From: an uncultured Draconibacterium sp.
Lineage (GTDB): Bacteria > Bacteroidota > Bacteroidia > Bacteroidales > Prolixibacteraceae
Assembly (NCBI RefSeq): GCF_963677155.1
Contig: NZ_OY781884.1
Coordinates: 62,001-126,000 of the forward strand
Direction: 5' to 3'
Length of the DNA: 64,000 nt
Part shown: positions 43,854 through 54,013 of the stretch, piece by piece
Position numbering within the stretch: the stretch's first letter is position 1
Layout of the letters: each line of letters begins with the position of its first letter
Notes under the pieces: generated by a model
The model's input: the letters and a program-made list of their open reading frames with translations, nothing else
Database searches by the model: none
What the model was told of the DNA's origin: nothing
Made by a program: the position numbers and the translations under genes

Positions 43854-43915
43854 GCATAACGTTGAGAATATGGGGCGTTTGGTATTTCAATGCTCCATTG
43901 TATCAACCGCTATAT
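43854..43915 (-). repeat. Vestigial attC-like site upstream of the GH43-like gene
   Basis: On the minus strand it ends GTTATGC (43860-43854). GTTGATACAATGGAGC pairs with GCCCCATATTCTCAAC. The opposite end reads TATAGCGG where TATAACGG would complete the inverse core, so it seems inactivated by one base. 43916-44052 shows nothing further. Confidence 0.5.
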
Positions 43916-44052
43916 ATTTTATTAAAACTACTCATTTTCAAAATTGCTCCAAGACCTACCACTGAAGTCCGAATAAATTTCTCCTGTTTGTTTGCATCTT
44001 TTTAGTTGGTTTATTATTAAAAAGGCTCTTATTATTAACAGAATTGATTTTA

Positions 44053-45459
44053 TTAGTTTAGCTCTTTAATTTTGATGTTTTTAAAACGTACTTCGTTTCC
44101 GTGATCCTGAAGAAGAATATGGCCTTCTTCGAAATTACCAAAGTTCTCCCATTTCTGATACTTACTGTAGTTTACCAACGCCTGCCATTCCTGGGTGTTT
44201 CGTTCGTATTCCACTACTTTGGTCCCGTTTAGATAATGCGCAACATGGTTACCGGTTACTTCAATCCGTGCACGGTTCCAACTGTTTATGCCATTAAATC
44301 TTTTTGTCTGTAGATTTGGATTGAAAAACTTCCCGTTGGCAGGAATCAAGTCGTACAACGAAGCCAGTGTACGGTTACCCAACACGCCTAATTTTGCATC
44401 GGGATGATTTTTGTCGTCGAGTATCTGGAACTCGCAACCAATGGCTGATCCTTCACCTTTGTTCAGGTTTCCCTGCACAAAGTATTTGATTCCACTGTTG
44501 GCGCCTTCTGTCAGATAGAAGTCAACCTCCAGTACAAAATTTTTGTATAGTTTTTCGGTGATAATATCGCCTCCGTTTCCTGATTCTGCTCCATCGGCAC
44601 TTTCTACTACCAGTGTTCCGTCTGCAACATGCCAGCCTCTGTTAGGAAATGCCTCAGAGCGTGCACTTTTCCACCCGTTGGTAGTTTTACCATCCCAAAG
44701 CAGTTGCCAACCATTTTGTTTTTCTTTTTCGGTAAGGGTATTGGTTAGATAACTTACTTCACGTACATCTTCGGGCATCTTCATCCGTGCGCTTTCCAGG
44801 TTGTTTGTCATAATCCTGATATTTCTCCAGCAGATGGTTTTCCCTTCGTTTTCTTTATTGTTGCCAATGGAATGAACCTGCAATCCGATAAAACCCTCAG
44901 CGGTGAGGTCATCTACCAGGTTGGCAACCGGCTGTCCGTTAATCCATGTACGGATACTGTTTCCAATAGCTTCTACCCGGTATTTATTCCACTCACCATT
45001 TTTGAAGGCGCTTTTGGCCGACTGGTTGTATTCCAGCGAATAAAGCCATCCGCGACGTGCTTCATCATAAATTCCTCCCGACCACCTTCTTTCTGAATCG
45101 TCGCATTCTACCTGGTAGCCATGAACACGCCCATTTTTATAATCTTTAATGCTGTTGCTCCTGATCTGAACCCCGGAGTTCAACCCTGATTCCATCTTCA
45201 TTTCATATTCAAGAATAAAATCGCTGTAGTTTTTTTCAGTTGCTAAAAATGTATTGGGAGAACCGGTTTTACTAATTCCCACAATTTCACCGTTTTCAAC
45301 CTTGTACTCGGCTGTACCGTTTAATACTTTCCAACCATTTAAGGTTTTACCGTCGAAAAGAGACAGCCATTTCTTTGATCCACTATTCGCATTTACATGC
45401 GAAAAAACTCCTGATAATAATATCAGTGATGATAAAAACAATAAATTCTTCATTGACAT
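44053..45459 (-). CDS. Secreted protein with two DUF1080 (3-keto-disaccharide hydrolase-like) domains
   Basis: 468 residues with a signal peptide ([19 protein letters not shown]). Domain 1 (about 28-215) begins [20 protein letters not shown] and domain 2 (about 248-468) begins [18 protein letters not shown]. Both share the jelly-roll features [26 protein letters not shown] or SGVQIRSN, and GFIGLQVHS or GHILLQDHG near the end. Proteins of this family cleave 3-keto-glycosides made by glycoside oxidoreductases or act as lectin-like modules. The tandem layout is common in Bacteroidota utilisation loci. It probably works on released oligosaccharides. Confidence 0.88.
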   Translation of the reverse strand: MSMKNLLFLSSLILLSGVFSHVNANSGSKKWLSLFDGKTLNGWKVLNGTAEYKVENGEIVGISKTGSPNTFLATEKNYSDFILEYEMKMESGLNSGVQIRSNSIKDYKNGRVHGYQVECDDSERRWSGGIYDEARRGWLYSLEYNQSAKSAFKNGEWNKYRVEAIGNSIRTWINGQPVANLVDDLTAEGFIGLQVHSIGNNKENEGKTICWRNIRIMTNNLESARMKMPEDVREVSYLTNTLTEKEKQNGWQLLWDGKTTNGWKSARSEAFPNRGWHVADGTLVVESADGAESGNGGDIITEKLYKNFVLEVDFYLTEGANSGIKYFVQGNLNKGEGSAIGCEFQILDDKNHPDAKLGVLGNRTLASLYDLIPANGKFFNPNLQTKRFNGINSWNRARIEVTGNHVAHYLNGTKVVEYERNTQEWQALVNYSKYQKWENFGNFEEGHILLQDHGNEVRFKNIKIKELN

Positions 45460-45593
45460 ATTCGTTATAAAATAATATTTAATAAATGTATTTATATTTC
45501 TCCCGCCGATCGTCTCATTTTAAGAGGAAAAGAAAAATGAGCAGTATTTATAATTCAGTTTTCGGTTTTATTTGCTCTCTCTGAAGCATACAC

Positions 45594-47717
45594 CTATGGT
45601 TTTTCAATCTTTACATATTTATAAAGTGTAAAGCTATTGGGTTGATCGAGAGAAAACCGGACTTCCTTGTTTTGAACCACTTTTGTAATGAATGTTTTCC
45701 CTGCACCAACAATTGGTTCAAAGCGATAGGATCCAGCAGCTATCATCGGGAGCTTCAACACAACATTGTTAGATTCATTTTGTTCTCTAAACACCAGCAC
45801 ATAACCACTGAGGCTCTCTTCCTTTTGAGATTGAAAGCCTGTCCAACTTCTCCCGGAGGGTTCTTCTCCAATAGGCAGAATAATGCCCGAATGAAAATCA
45901 AACATGACCTCCTTGTAACGACCGATTAATCCTGCAACACTAAAAGCCGTTTCGGGCAAGCCTGTACTTTCAAACCAAGCGAGCGGTTGACCAGCCATAG
46001 TTGTAGCAAAGAGGTAGTCGAATGAATAATTCTCAGGAGCAAACAACTCATCTTTATATTTTTCAGTATTTCTCCATTTATTCAAAAACTCAATCTGTAA
46101 ATTTTGTGGCGGAATATATTTTGAAAGCATCCAAAGATTTCGCAAAGTCCAGTATGGATAATAATTCTGCCAGTCGGTATAACGATTCTCCAGAAAAATA
46201 TTACCGTACTCGTTAAATGAAAAATACCCCCCTCTTCTACCAGCAGTAACATCCAGATTAAATACGACTTTACCCTGAGTTGCATCCACTACTTTATCCA
46301 TAAATTTTCTGAAATTTATTTCCGATTGCTTATCCGGTATATTTACCCCGTCAATTTTAAATGTCAGAATCCCGTATTGTTTATATAGGGCAATAAGCGC
46401 GTTGGCATCTTTTTCCCAATTGGCATAACTGCCATCAGAACTTGGATTAAACCAAATCCCAATCTTAATTCCAAGTTTCTTCCCTTTCTCGACAATAGGT
46501 GTAAGTCCATTTGGAAATTTTACAGGATCAGGCTTCCAATAGTTTGAATCCCTCCAGATATCTTTAAAAGATCCTCCTTCAAAAGCAGAATTTCCACTTC
46601 TCCCCGTTTGCCAGCCATCATCGAGCTGAAAATGTGTAATCCCCAAGCGGGCGCCCGCGTCCAGTTCATCCAGGCAAAAAGCTTCATCTACTTTCGTATC
46701 CTGGCTGCGATCTCCCCAGGTATTCATCATAATCATTTCGTCCCGATCCGGGCGGTGTAACCGAATCCTTTGTTGATATTCGCGTAACGCCAATAATTTA
46801 TTTACCGAAGCCCCCCCATAAACACCTGTAGCAAAACCACAGGCTTTCGTCCATTTTACCGGATCAAGATCGCTTGATTGCATATTTGCACCCATCATCC
46901 TAATATGACCAAAGTCGCTTAAAAAGTCTCCCCCAGGATAGGCGAGCTGCGCAGTTGGAGTTGGCGACTCCTTCAAAACAAATACCCCTTCCCCTGAGGT
47001 TTGGTCGGTTGCAAAGAGCAGGTTGCCCCTAAATAAATTTTTCCGGTATGCCAACACCTCTTGTTCTAGAACCAACGTATTGAACCTATCTGTAACATCC
47101 TTAAAATCAACAACCGTCAACATCCATTGCTTCCCATGAAGGCGCAACCTTTCAAGTATTGGCACAGAGCCGTCATTCACTTTTTCGTTTAGTTGTTCGA
47201 TATTTTTCAAATCAGCAGGATTCGTAGATTGATACACCCAATCCGATTCTGATTGTCCTCGCAGATATACAGTGCAGGCAATTGCCGGGCAGTTAGGGTA
47301 AATGCTAAAAATCCTTTTGATCTGAAGTTTTCCAAGAGTGCAAAGAACAGTGGCTTCCAGATGTTCCGGCTTGATTCGATTTTCCGGAACAATTTCAACC
47401 GAAAATGAACCATCACCTGACAGTTCCTTTTGGCCAGGAAAGCTCATATCTGGTTTTGAGGTATTAAATAACCAGACTTTATCAAATCGCTTATCTTCCA
47501 GTTTTTGAGATATAATGTTTCCTTTATTCCATAGATAAACCCGTTTAATACGGGAATTCTCAACTATTAATGTATCACCCGTTAACCTGGCAGAACAGTA
47601 ATTTGGAGAATCCAGAAATCCAGATACTTTGGGAAACACTTCGGGACTACTTGTTTGAGCAAATAGCAAATTATTAGAAATAATAATAACGATAATTATA
47701 GATAAATAATTTCTCAT
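45594..47717 (-). CDS. GH36-like alpha-galactosidase family protein
   Basis: About 707 residues from ATG 47717, which gives a good signal peptide (YLSIIIVIIISNNLLFAQ); the longer frame overlaps the neighbour. N-terminal beta-sandwich followed by the clan GH-D barrel: NTWGDRSQD, GITHFQLDDGWQTGRSG, IKIGIWFNPSSDG, and TFKIDGVNI carrying the probable nucleophile Asp, then FNLDVTAGRRGGYF. The family cleaves alpha-galactosides and related bonds with retention. It starts 10 bp after the GH29 stop, in one operon. The exact GH36 subgroup is uncertain. Confidence 0.85.
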   Translation of the reverse strand: MRNYLSIIIVIIISNNLLFAQTSSPEVFPKVSGFLDSPNYCSARLTGDTLIVENSRIKRVYLWNKGNIISQKLEDKRFDKVWLFNTSKPDMSFPGQKELSGDGSFSVEIVPENRIKPEHLEATVLCTLGKLQIKRIFSIYPNCPAIACTVYLRGQSESDWVYQSTNPADLKNIEQLNEKVNDGSVPILERLRLHGKQWMLTVVDFKDVTDRFNTLVLEQEVLAYRKNLFRGNLLFATDQTSGEGVFVLKESPTPTAQLAYPGGDFLSDFGHIRMMGANMQSSDLDPVKWTKACGFATGVYGGASVNKLLALREYQQRIRLHRPDRDEMIMMNTWGDRSQDTKVDEAFCLDELDAGARLGITHFQLDDGWQTGRSGNSAFEGGSFKDIWRDSNYWKPDPVKFPNGLTPIVEKGKKLGIKIGIWFNPSSDGSYANWEKDANALIALYKQYGILTFKIDGVNIPDKQSEINFRKFMDKVVDATQGKVVFNLDVTAGRRGGYFSFNEYGNIFLENRYTDWQNYYPYWTLRNLWMLSKYIPPQNLQIEFLNKWRNTEKYKDELFAPENYSFDYLFATTMAGQPLAWFESTGLPETAFSVAGLIGRYKEVMFDFHSGIILPIGEEPSGRSWTGFQSQKEESLSGYVLVFREQNESNNVVLKLPMIAAGSYRFEPIVGAGKTFITKVVQNKEVRFSLDQPNSFTLYKYVKIEKP

Positions 47718-47727
47718 AAGACAAATT

Positions 47728-49062
47728 TTATTCGTTTTGATTTCGTGAAAACACGTTTTCCAACTTGACCACAACCGGGTTGGGCCATTTACGGTCGTTG
47801 TAGATCCGTTGTGTCCGCATCACCGATATTTCGATCCCTTCTTTTGTGTTTTTAATGGTTGGCATTGGGTCAGTTTCCGGATGGTATTCCAACACTTTAC
47901 TGTTCTGACCCAACACAGAAATCTTCGCATTATTCCCTGCCTTGACCGCTTGCAGGTCATAGGTCTTTCGGTCCCCCAATGGCCAGTCCTTTTCCAAAAG
48001 AAAAGCATAAACTGTATTTTCGCCCTTTTTCTTCAGGAACCATACATTGGATTCGCTGGTCACCCCAAAAGGGACTGTGTTCCCGAATGCCTCGTGGTTG
48101 ATAAACATCCATAGCGAGATCTCGTTCAGCCCGCTTTCCTGTTCTTTCGGGAACCTGCCCTCCTTATCAGGCCCGAAGTTCAACAGGAAGTTCCCGCCTT
48201 TTGCCCTGATCTCGATCAGTTTTTGGATCACATCATTGGCTGACTTATAATGTTCGTTCGTTGGCCGGTACTGCCATTGATCGCCAAAGGTATAACAGGC
48301 CTCCCAGGGTAAAGGGATGGGCTTATTGGGCGTCTCCTGCTCCGGTGTCTCAATAGCTCCCCGGGTAACGACCACATCGGGGTTGACCTCCCAGCACACC
48401 TTTGCGACCGCTGTTTTGCCTGATTGTTCCATGCCGTCCAAAAACACAATGTCGATCTTTCCGTATTGGGTCATCAGCTCCCGCATCTGTTCCTTCACAT
48501 AGCTCTTCAATGGTTCATTGTTCGAAGCAAATGACTCCGGCCTTGTCCTTGAGATGAGCCTGCCCTGCTTATACAAAAAATGAAAGTCGTCCGGTGAAAA
48601 GTAAAGCCCAATTGCCAGTCCCTCTTTCCTGAAGGCGTCCACGACCTCCTTAGTAATATCTTTCCCGTACGGTGTGTTCATGATGTTAAAGTCCGTTGTC
48701 TTCGTGTCGTACATGCAGAACCCATTGTGGTGTTTGGTCGTGAATACCATGTACTTCATCCCAGCCATCCGGGCTGCTTTAGCCCATACAGCAGGGTTGA
48801 ACGATTCCGGATCAAAAGTCTTAGGAAGTTCGTTAAAATACCTGTTCACATAGTCGTCGGAAGCCCCAACAAGGCTGTGGCTGATCACCATCCCCAGTTG
48901 CACATCCAGGCTCCAGTGGATAAACATTCCAAAGCCCAAACCGGCAAACCACTGTTCACGTTCCGGCCTGTTCAGGTTCAAGGGCTTTTCCTGTGCGGCC
49001 AGTTGCCCAAAACCGACAAGTAACAAGAGCACAATAATTTTATATTTCAAAGTATTGTTCAT
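47728..49062 (-). CDS. GH29 alpha-L-fucosidase
   Basis: 444 residues with a signal peptide (IIVLLLLVGFGQLAAQ). GH29 barrel signatures: FGMFIHWSLDVQLG, YMVFTTKHHNGFCMYD, FNIMNTPYGKDI, GLYFSPDDFH and the nucleophile Asp in KIDIVFLDGMEQ (about 208). The acid/base in this family lies in a variable loop. The protein removes terminal alpha-L-fucose. It sits in an operon with GH3 upstream and GH36-like downstream. Confidence 0.93.
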   Translation of the reverse strand: MNNTLKYKIIVLLLLVGFGQLAAQEKPLNLNRPEREQWFAGLGFGMFIHWSLDVQLGMVISHSLVGASDDYVNRYFNELPKTFDPESFNPAVWAKAARMAGMKYMVFTTKHHNGFCMYDTKTTDFNIMNTPYGKDITKEVVDAFRKEGLAIGLYFSPDDFHFLYKQGRLISRTRPESFASNNEPLKSYVKEQMRELMTQYGKIDIVFLDGMEQSGKTAVAKVCWEVNPDVVVTRGAIETPEQETPNKPIPLPWEACYTFGDQWQYRPTNEHYKSANDVIQKLIEIRAKGGNFLLNFGPDKEGRFPKEQESGLNEISLWMFINHEAFGNTVPFGVTSESNVWFLKKKGENTVYAFLLEKDWPLGDRKTYDLQAVKAGNNAKISVLGQNSKVLEYHPETDPMPTIKNTKEGIEISVMRTQRIYNDRKWPNPVVVKLENVFSRNQNE

Positions 49063-49093
49063 CGTCTTATTCGTTTATTGTATTGCTTTTCTA

Positions 49094-51484
49094 TTATTCC
49101 AACTCAAACTTACCGGTCAGCCGGATATCCTCGGAACTGGAACCGACCAGCACCTCAAACTCCCCTGGCTCCACCGTCCAGTCTATGCTTTTGTCCAACA
49201 ACTGCAGGGCTTCGGGCTTCAGGGTAAAGTGGACTGATCGTGTCTGTCCGGGATCAAGGGTTACCCGCTCAAAGCCCCGGAGCCGTGTATCATAAACCGT
49301 TACGCTGCTGACCAGGTCTTTCACATACAGTTGCACCACTTCATCCCCTTTATATTTCCCGGCATTGGTTATATCCACATCAACCTGGATTTCCTGTTGG
49401 GTATGGCCTTGTGTTGGTGATATCACAAGGTTGCCATATTCAAATTCTGTATAGCTCAAGCCGTATCCGAAAGGGTACAGAAAACCGACCACAGAGGTTT
49501 TTCCCGAACCATTCGGACCCGATGCAGGCTGCCCTGCCTGGGAGCTGGGCTTGAACGGGAAGTTCAGTTCGATCTGCCCGACTGATTTTGGGAAAGTCAC
49601 CGGTAATCTCCCGCCAGGGTTATAATCCCCAAAAATAGTTTGAGCGATCGCCTTTGGCCCTTCTGTATTTGGGAACCAGGCTTCCAGAATTGAAGAAATG
49701 TATCGGTTTTCCCAGTTAATGGTCAGCGGCCTCCCATTAATCAGTACCAGTACAATTGGCTTATTGGTTTCTTTCAGCGCCTGTAACAATTGAAGCTGCC
49801 GCCCGGGCAGGCCAAGCCCTGTCCGTGACCGGCTTTCGCCACAACGCATTTCGTCTTCACCCATAACGGCAATGACCACATCTGCCTTTTTAGCTTTGGC
49901 AACAGCCTGATCTATGCGCTGCTGTTCCGTTTTCGTTAAAGGAGTTGAGACGATCTCGCTGTCGGGCCAGTTGTTGTCCACAACCGTGCTCCCCAGAGAA
50001 AAATCAACTTTGGCCTTGCTACCGACATAGCTTTTTATGCCCTCAAGAACGGTACCCACTTCCAGGTTTTGTGGCCCGTACCGGCTCACGTAAACAGTGG
50101 TGTCAATGGCCAGTGGCCCTGTAACCAATATGTTGTTCAATGATTTCAGATCGAGTGGGAGCAGTCCGTTTTCATTCTTGAGCAGTACCAGCGACTGCCG
50201 GGCCATATCCAGCATAAAGCCTTCGGTTCCATGCGCGACGGTCTGGTCGGCCTGTTTGGGCTTTTCGACATATGGATGGTCAAACAATCCCAGTTCAAAC
50301 TTCACCCTCAGCACATCGCTTACATTCCTGTCCAGGGTAGCCATCGAAAGTTCGCCATCATTCACCAGTTCGCGCAACGGCAGGATATAGTCTCCCGGCG
50401 GGGAAAAGTTTGTCCTAACGTTCATACCGGCTTCAGCAGCCTGCCTCACGGCTTCCTTAATATCACCTGCCACATGGTGTTTAATCGCCAGAAACTCCAA
50501 CGCCCCACTATCGGAGACCACGTATCCCCGGAAACCATAGGTATTACGGAGCAGAGTGGTCAAAAAATAGTAGCTTCCCGTGACTGGGGCTCCGTCCCAG
50601 TCGTTGTAGCTGCTCATGACACCCAACGGGTGCGCCTGTTCGACCACTTTCCTGAAAGGGTAAAGGTACATTTCGTGGAGTTCGCGCGGGGCAACATGGG
50701 GGTCTGTCCTCGCATCGCCGTCCCTGCCCCCTTTTGGAACACTGTAAATGGCATAGTGCTTCAAGGTGGAGGCCACCCCCTGCGACTGGATGCCCTCTGC
50801 CATCTGTGTCCCCAGTTCGGCAACCAGGAACGGGTCTTCACCATAACATTCAACGACCCTTCCCCAGCGTGGATCGCGCGCTAAATCAAGGATGGGCGCA
50901 TAGACATTGGTATATCCAAGGGCTTTCCCTTCCCCCCCAACGATCTCACCCGCCTGCCTGACCAGCCCCTTGTTCCAAGTGCTACCAATGGCAATGGGCG
51001 AAGGTAGACTGGTTGCCCGGTCGTGGTTGAGCCCATGGATGCCTTCGTTGGTAAAATCCACTGGGATGCCCAAACGGGTCTGCTCGACAAACCACCGCTG
51101 GATGGAGTTGACCGCTTCGGCATGCTTGCTGAAAGGATAGGAATACTTCGTTTTCTTCAACCCATTTAATTCCTCATCGATATTGGCAATCCCGTCTTTC
51201 CATATTTCATTTTTCCAACCTTCGGTCGGCATCTCGTCCTTAAGCACCCGTTTGTAACCATAGAGTGTGGCACACTGGCAGGTCTTTTCGTCAACGGTCA
51301 TCTGCTCCAAAAGGTCGGTTATGCGAGCTTCGATCGTGGCCTTTGGGTTCTCATACACATCCATCCTGCCATTCTTGTTGAAGTCAATCCAGCCATCATG
51401 ATAGATACCTTTTTTCTGAGCCTGTAATGAGCTTGGCGCACTTATCGAAAAAATCAGGACAAGTGCCGATAGAAATTTTATCAT
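49094..51484 (-). CDS. GH3 beta-glycosidase with fibronectin III-like domain
   Basis: About 796 residues from ATG 51484, which starts a signal peptide (MIKFLSALVLIFSISAP); an ATG 10 codons upstream is less likely. (alpha/beta)8 domain with LGIPVDFTNEGIHGL, DPRWGRVVECYGEDPF, STLKHYAIYSVP (His of the KHY motif) and the nucleophile Asp in YVVSDSGALEF. The alpha/beta sandwich has VVIAVMGEDEMRCGESRSR (acid/base region). The C-terminal FnIII-like domain has NAGKYKGDEVVQLYV. Substrate may be beta-glucoside, xyloside or galactoside. It is GC-richer than the array genes. Confidence 0.93.
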   Translation of the reverse strand: MIKFLSALVLIFSISAPSSLQAQKKGIYHDGWIDFNKNGRMDVYENPKATIEARITDLLEQMTVDEKTCQCATLYGYKRVLKDEMPTEGWKNEIWKDGIANIDEELNGLKKTKYSYPFSKHAEAVNSIQRWFVEQTRLGIPVDFTNEGIHGLNHDRATSLPSPIAIGSTWNKGLVRQAGEIVGGEGKALGYTNVYAPILDLARDPRWGRVVECYGEDPFLVAELGTQMAEGIQSQGVASTLKHYAIYSVPKGGRDGDARTDPHVAPRELHEMYLYPFRKVVEQAHPLGVMSSYNDWDGAPVTGSYYFLTTLLRNTYGFRGYVVSDSGALEFLAIKHHVAGDIKEAVRQAAEAGMNVRTNFSPPGDYILPLRELVNDGELSMATLDRNVSDVLRVKFELGLFDHPYVEKPKQADQTVAHGTEGFMLDMARQSLVLLKNENGLLPLDLKSLNNILVTGPLAIDTTVYVSRYGPQNLEVGTVLEGIKSYVGSKAKVDFSLGSTVVDNNWPDSEIVSTPLTKTEQQRIDQAVAKAKKADVVIAVMGEDEMRCGESRSRTGLGLPGRQLQLLQALKETNKPIVLVLINGRPLTINWENRYISSILEAWFPNTEGPKAIAQTIFGDYNPGGRLPVTFPKSVGQIELNFPFKPSSQAGQPASGPNGSGKTSVVGFLYPFGYGLSYTEFEYGNLVISPTQGHTQQEIQVDVDITNAGKYKGDEVVQLYVKDLVSSVTVYDTRLRGFERVTLDPGQTRSVHFTLKPEALQLLDKSIDWTVEPGEFEVLVGSSSEDIRLTGKFELE

Positions 51485-51520
51485 CTTATTTCCGGTTAAT
51501 GGTTTCAGATTCATTAAGAT

Positions 51521-53905
51521 TTATTGTTTATCAAAAATTTGAATTGATTCTCCAACTTCTAAAGTGACCTTTTGGGCTTTCCCTTCAGCATAAACTGTAG
51601 TGGATCCACCTATTGGCGAAAAAATAGTGGCTTTTTCAACTTTCCCATCTTTCCAATCAATATCCACCGTAAAGTTCCCCCTTGCTTTGAGCCCCTTTAC
51701 CTCGCCATTCTTCCAGCGTGAGGGCAGCGCAGGGAGCAAATAGATTTTACCTGGTTCCTGCGACTGCAAAAGCATTTCAGCTATGCCAGCCGTCCCTCCT
51801 AAATTTCCGTCTATTTGAAAAATCCCAGGTGGATGGAGATCAAATAAATTGGGGGACAACTGCTGCCCGATCAGTTCATCCAGGTTTTTTAAACATTTGT
51901 CCCCCTTACTTAAACGCGCATAAAAGTTGATCACCCAGGCCCTGCTCCAACCGGTCTGCCCGCCCCCGGACGACAACCTCTTTTCGATTGTCTTTTCCGC
52001 AGCTTCAAAAAGTTTTGGGGTTTGCGTAATTATTTGGTTGGATGGGTATAGCCCGTAGAGGTGTGAGATATGCCTGTGCCCTGACTCTATTTCCTGATAG
52101 TCTTTGTACCATTCCCTGATTGTACCGTCTTTCCCCACTTTGATCGCGGGAAGTTTATTCATTGCTTTTTCGATGGGGCCGCTAAGGTTGTCCACATTCA
52201 ATACTTTCTCTGCCTTTAAACAGGCATTGAATACATCCCGGATGATCTCGATATCCATGGTCGAGGCCATGGTATTTAACTGGGGTTTGCCCGTTGCGGG
52301 GTTCAAATAGGAGTTTTCTTGCGAATAAGAAGGAGCCGAGACCAGTTCCCCTTTATCGTTTTCCTGTAAAAAGTCGAGGATAAAACTGGCTGCGCCCTGG
52401 ATCATCGGATAGGCTTTTTCTTTGAGGTATTCCTTGTCCCGGGTAAATTCATAATGCCGCCAAATCGTCAACGACATCCATGCCCCGGCCAATGGGAAGC
52501 AGTACCCGTTAGCTACCTGCGATTTTTTACTTGACCCGGAAGGTGTTGTCCGTCCAAAAGGGTTGGTGGCATGGTGCGCCATCCAGCCATCTGACCCAAT
52601 TAACTTTTTGGATGTTTCCCTTCCCCTTTCAGACAACTGAACCATGAAATTGGTTAAGGGATTCACCGATTCCGACAAGTTACAGACCTCGGCAGGCCAA
52701 TAGTTCATTTGTAAATTGATGTTCAAGTGATAATCGGACTCCCAAGGTGCCCACATATCTTTGTTCCATATCCCCTGCAAATTGGCCGGCAAAACGCCCC
52801 TTCCCATAGAACTGGACATGAGCAAATACCTGCCATACTGAAAGAAAAGGCGCTCCAGCCCGACATCGTTTTCCCCATTGGCCATTAATTCGATCCTCTT
52901 GTCGGTGGGCAAACTATCCGCAGATTCCCCTTCGATGTCCAGAAACACTCGGTCAAAAATCCCGGAAGTATACCGGATGTGGTCTTCTTTAATTTTGTCG
53001 TGTGGGGTATTCAGTGCTGCTGTTAACTTGTCCAGGGACTTCTGCCGGGCATCAATGTTCCTGTCAAAATCCATTTTGTTGATGTTGTAGTCAGTGGCCG
53101 TGCTTAAAATGACTGTAAATGCAGAACTGTTTTCAACCACTAATTGATCGCCTTCAATACGGACTGTACCATTATCCGCCACTGCCCCGATATGGGTGAA
53201 GAATTTCATGTGCAGTCCTCCTTTGCCCGATCCTCCGGGATTGTCATCGTAACCCGTGCTGTCATCCACTACCTGTCCCGCAATTTCCAATATTTTATTT
53301 TGGATTGTATTTTTAGAAATGTCCCGACTCCTCTCAAAATCGATGGTGCACGATGTCTTTTCATTGTCTGGGCTATAAAACCGGTAGAACAGAACATCAT
53401 ATTTGGTCGAGATGAAAGATTCGCGAATGAATTTTTTCCCATTGATTTTATACTCAACCGTGAAAATCCCGGTTTGTAGATCCAGTTTCCGTTTGTAAGA
53501 ATCATAAGTGTCCTGACCCGCAAATTGCAAATACAAATCCCCCAAAGGTTCGTAAGATCTGAACGAAGTTGGTGAAACAGCCAAATTATGCATTGCGTAT
53601 TTCATGGCTTCGTCATATTTCCCATCAAGGTTCATTTGCTGGAATTCCTTGTAGTGCTCCCTGGCATCTTTGGGATAGGGATTTTCGGGGGCTCCTGCCC
53701 ATAAACTTTCTTCATTGAGTTGTAACCGCTCTTTTCCGACCGTTCCAAAGGCTATCACCCCGATCCGGCCATTGCCCAACGGAAGGGCCTCCATCCATTT
53801 GTAAGCCGGTTGTTTGTACCACAGTACATTTTTTTGACCCGTTTTTGATGGGCCGCAGGAGGTCACTGCAAACATTAATATCATAGCACAAAAACTAAAC
53901 TTCAT
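51521..53905 (-). CDS. GH95 alpha-L-fucosidase/galactosidase lipoprotein
   Basis: 794 residues. Lipoprotein signal with Cys at SCGPSK. The N-terminal beta domain begins VLWYKQPAYKWMEALPLGNG and contains ERLQLNEESLWAGAPENPYP. The (alpha/alpha)6 catalytic barrel has MWAPWESDYHLNINLQMNYW with the conserved Asn/Asp residues that activate water, GWMAHHATNPFG, YSQENSYLNPATGKP, and GHRHISHLYGLYPS. C-terminal DLHPPGIFQIDGNLGGTAGI is the family hallmark. GH95 enzymes invert alpha-1,2-L-fucosides; some prefer L-galactose. Together with GH29 it points to a fucosylated substrate. Confidence 0.94.
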   Translation of the reverse strand: MKFSFCAMILMFAVTSCGPSKTGQKNVLWYKQPAYKWMEALPLGNGRIGVIAFGTVGKERLQLNEESLWAGAPENPYPKDAREHYKEFQQMNLDGKYDEAMKYAMHNLAVSPTSFRSYEPLGDLYLQFAGQDTYDSYKRKLDLQTGIFTVEYKINGKKFIRESFISTKYDVLFYRFYSPDNEKTSCTIDFERSRDISKNTIQNKILEIAGQVVDDSTGYDDNPGGSGKGGLHMKFFTHIGAVADNGTVRIEGDQLVVENSSAFTVILSTATDYNINKMDFDRNIDARQKSLDKLTAALNTPHDKIKEDHIRYTSGIFDRVFLDIEGESADSLPTDKRIELMANGENDVGLERLFFQYGRYLLMSSSMGRGVLPANLQGIWNKDMWAPWESDYHLNINLQMNYWPAEVCNLSESVNPLTNFMVQLSERGRETSKKLIGSDGWMAHHATNPFGRTTPSGSSKKSQVANGYCFPLAGAWMSLTIWRHYEFTRDKEYLKEKAYPMIQGAASFILDFLQENDKGELVSAPSYSQENSYLNPATGKPQLNTMASTMDIEIIRDVFNACLKAEKVLNVDNLSGPIEKAMNKLPAIKVGKDGTIREWYKDYQEIESGHRHISHLYGLYPSNQIITQTPKLFEAAEKTIEKRLSSGGGQTGWSRAWVINFYARLSKGDKCLKNLDELIGQQLSPNLFDLHPPGIFQIDGNLGGTAGIAEMLLQSQEPGKIYLLPALPSRWKNGEVKGLKARGNFTVDIDWKDGKVEKATIFSPIGGSTTVYAEGKAQKVTLEVGESIQIFDKQ

Positions 53906-54013
53906 ATCTATATTTAATGACGTCAGTTATTTTTCTGATTTATACGCTCTTCTATTAAAGTCTAAAATAGGTACGGATGTATTTATCAAAAATAGAAAAT
54001 CATTACCTACCTT

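Noticed and set aside
49083..51140. Long plus-strand frames opposite GH3 (for example 50231-50884, 217 codons)
   Set aside because: They are antisense to strongly supported catalytic motifs of GH3 and reflect codon bias of the real gene.
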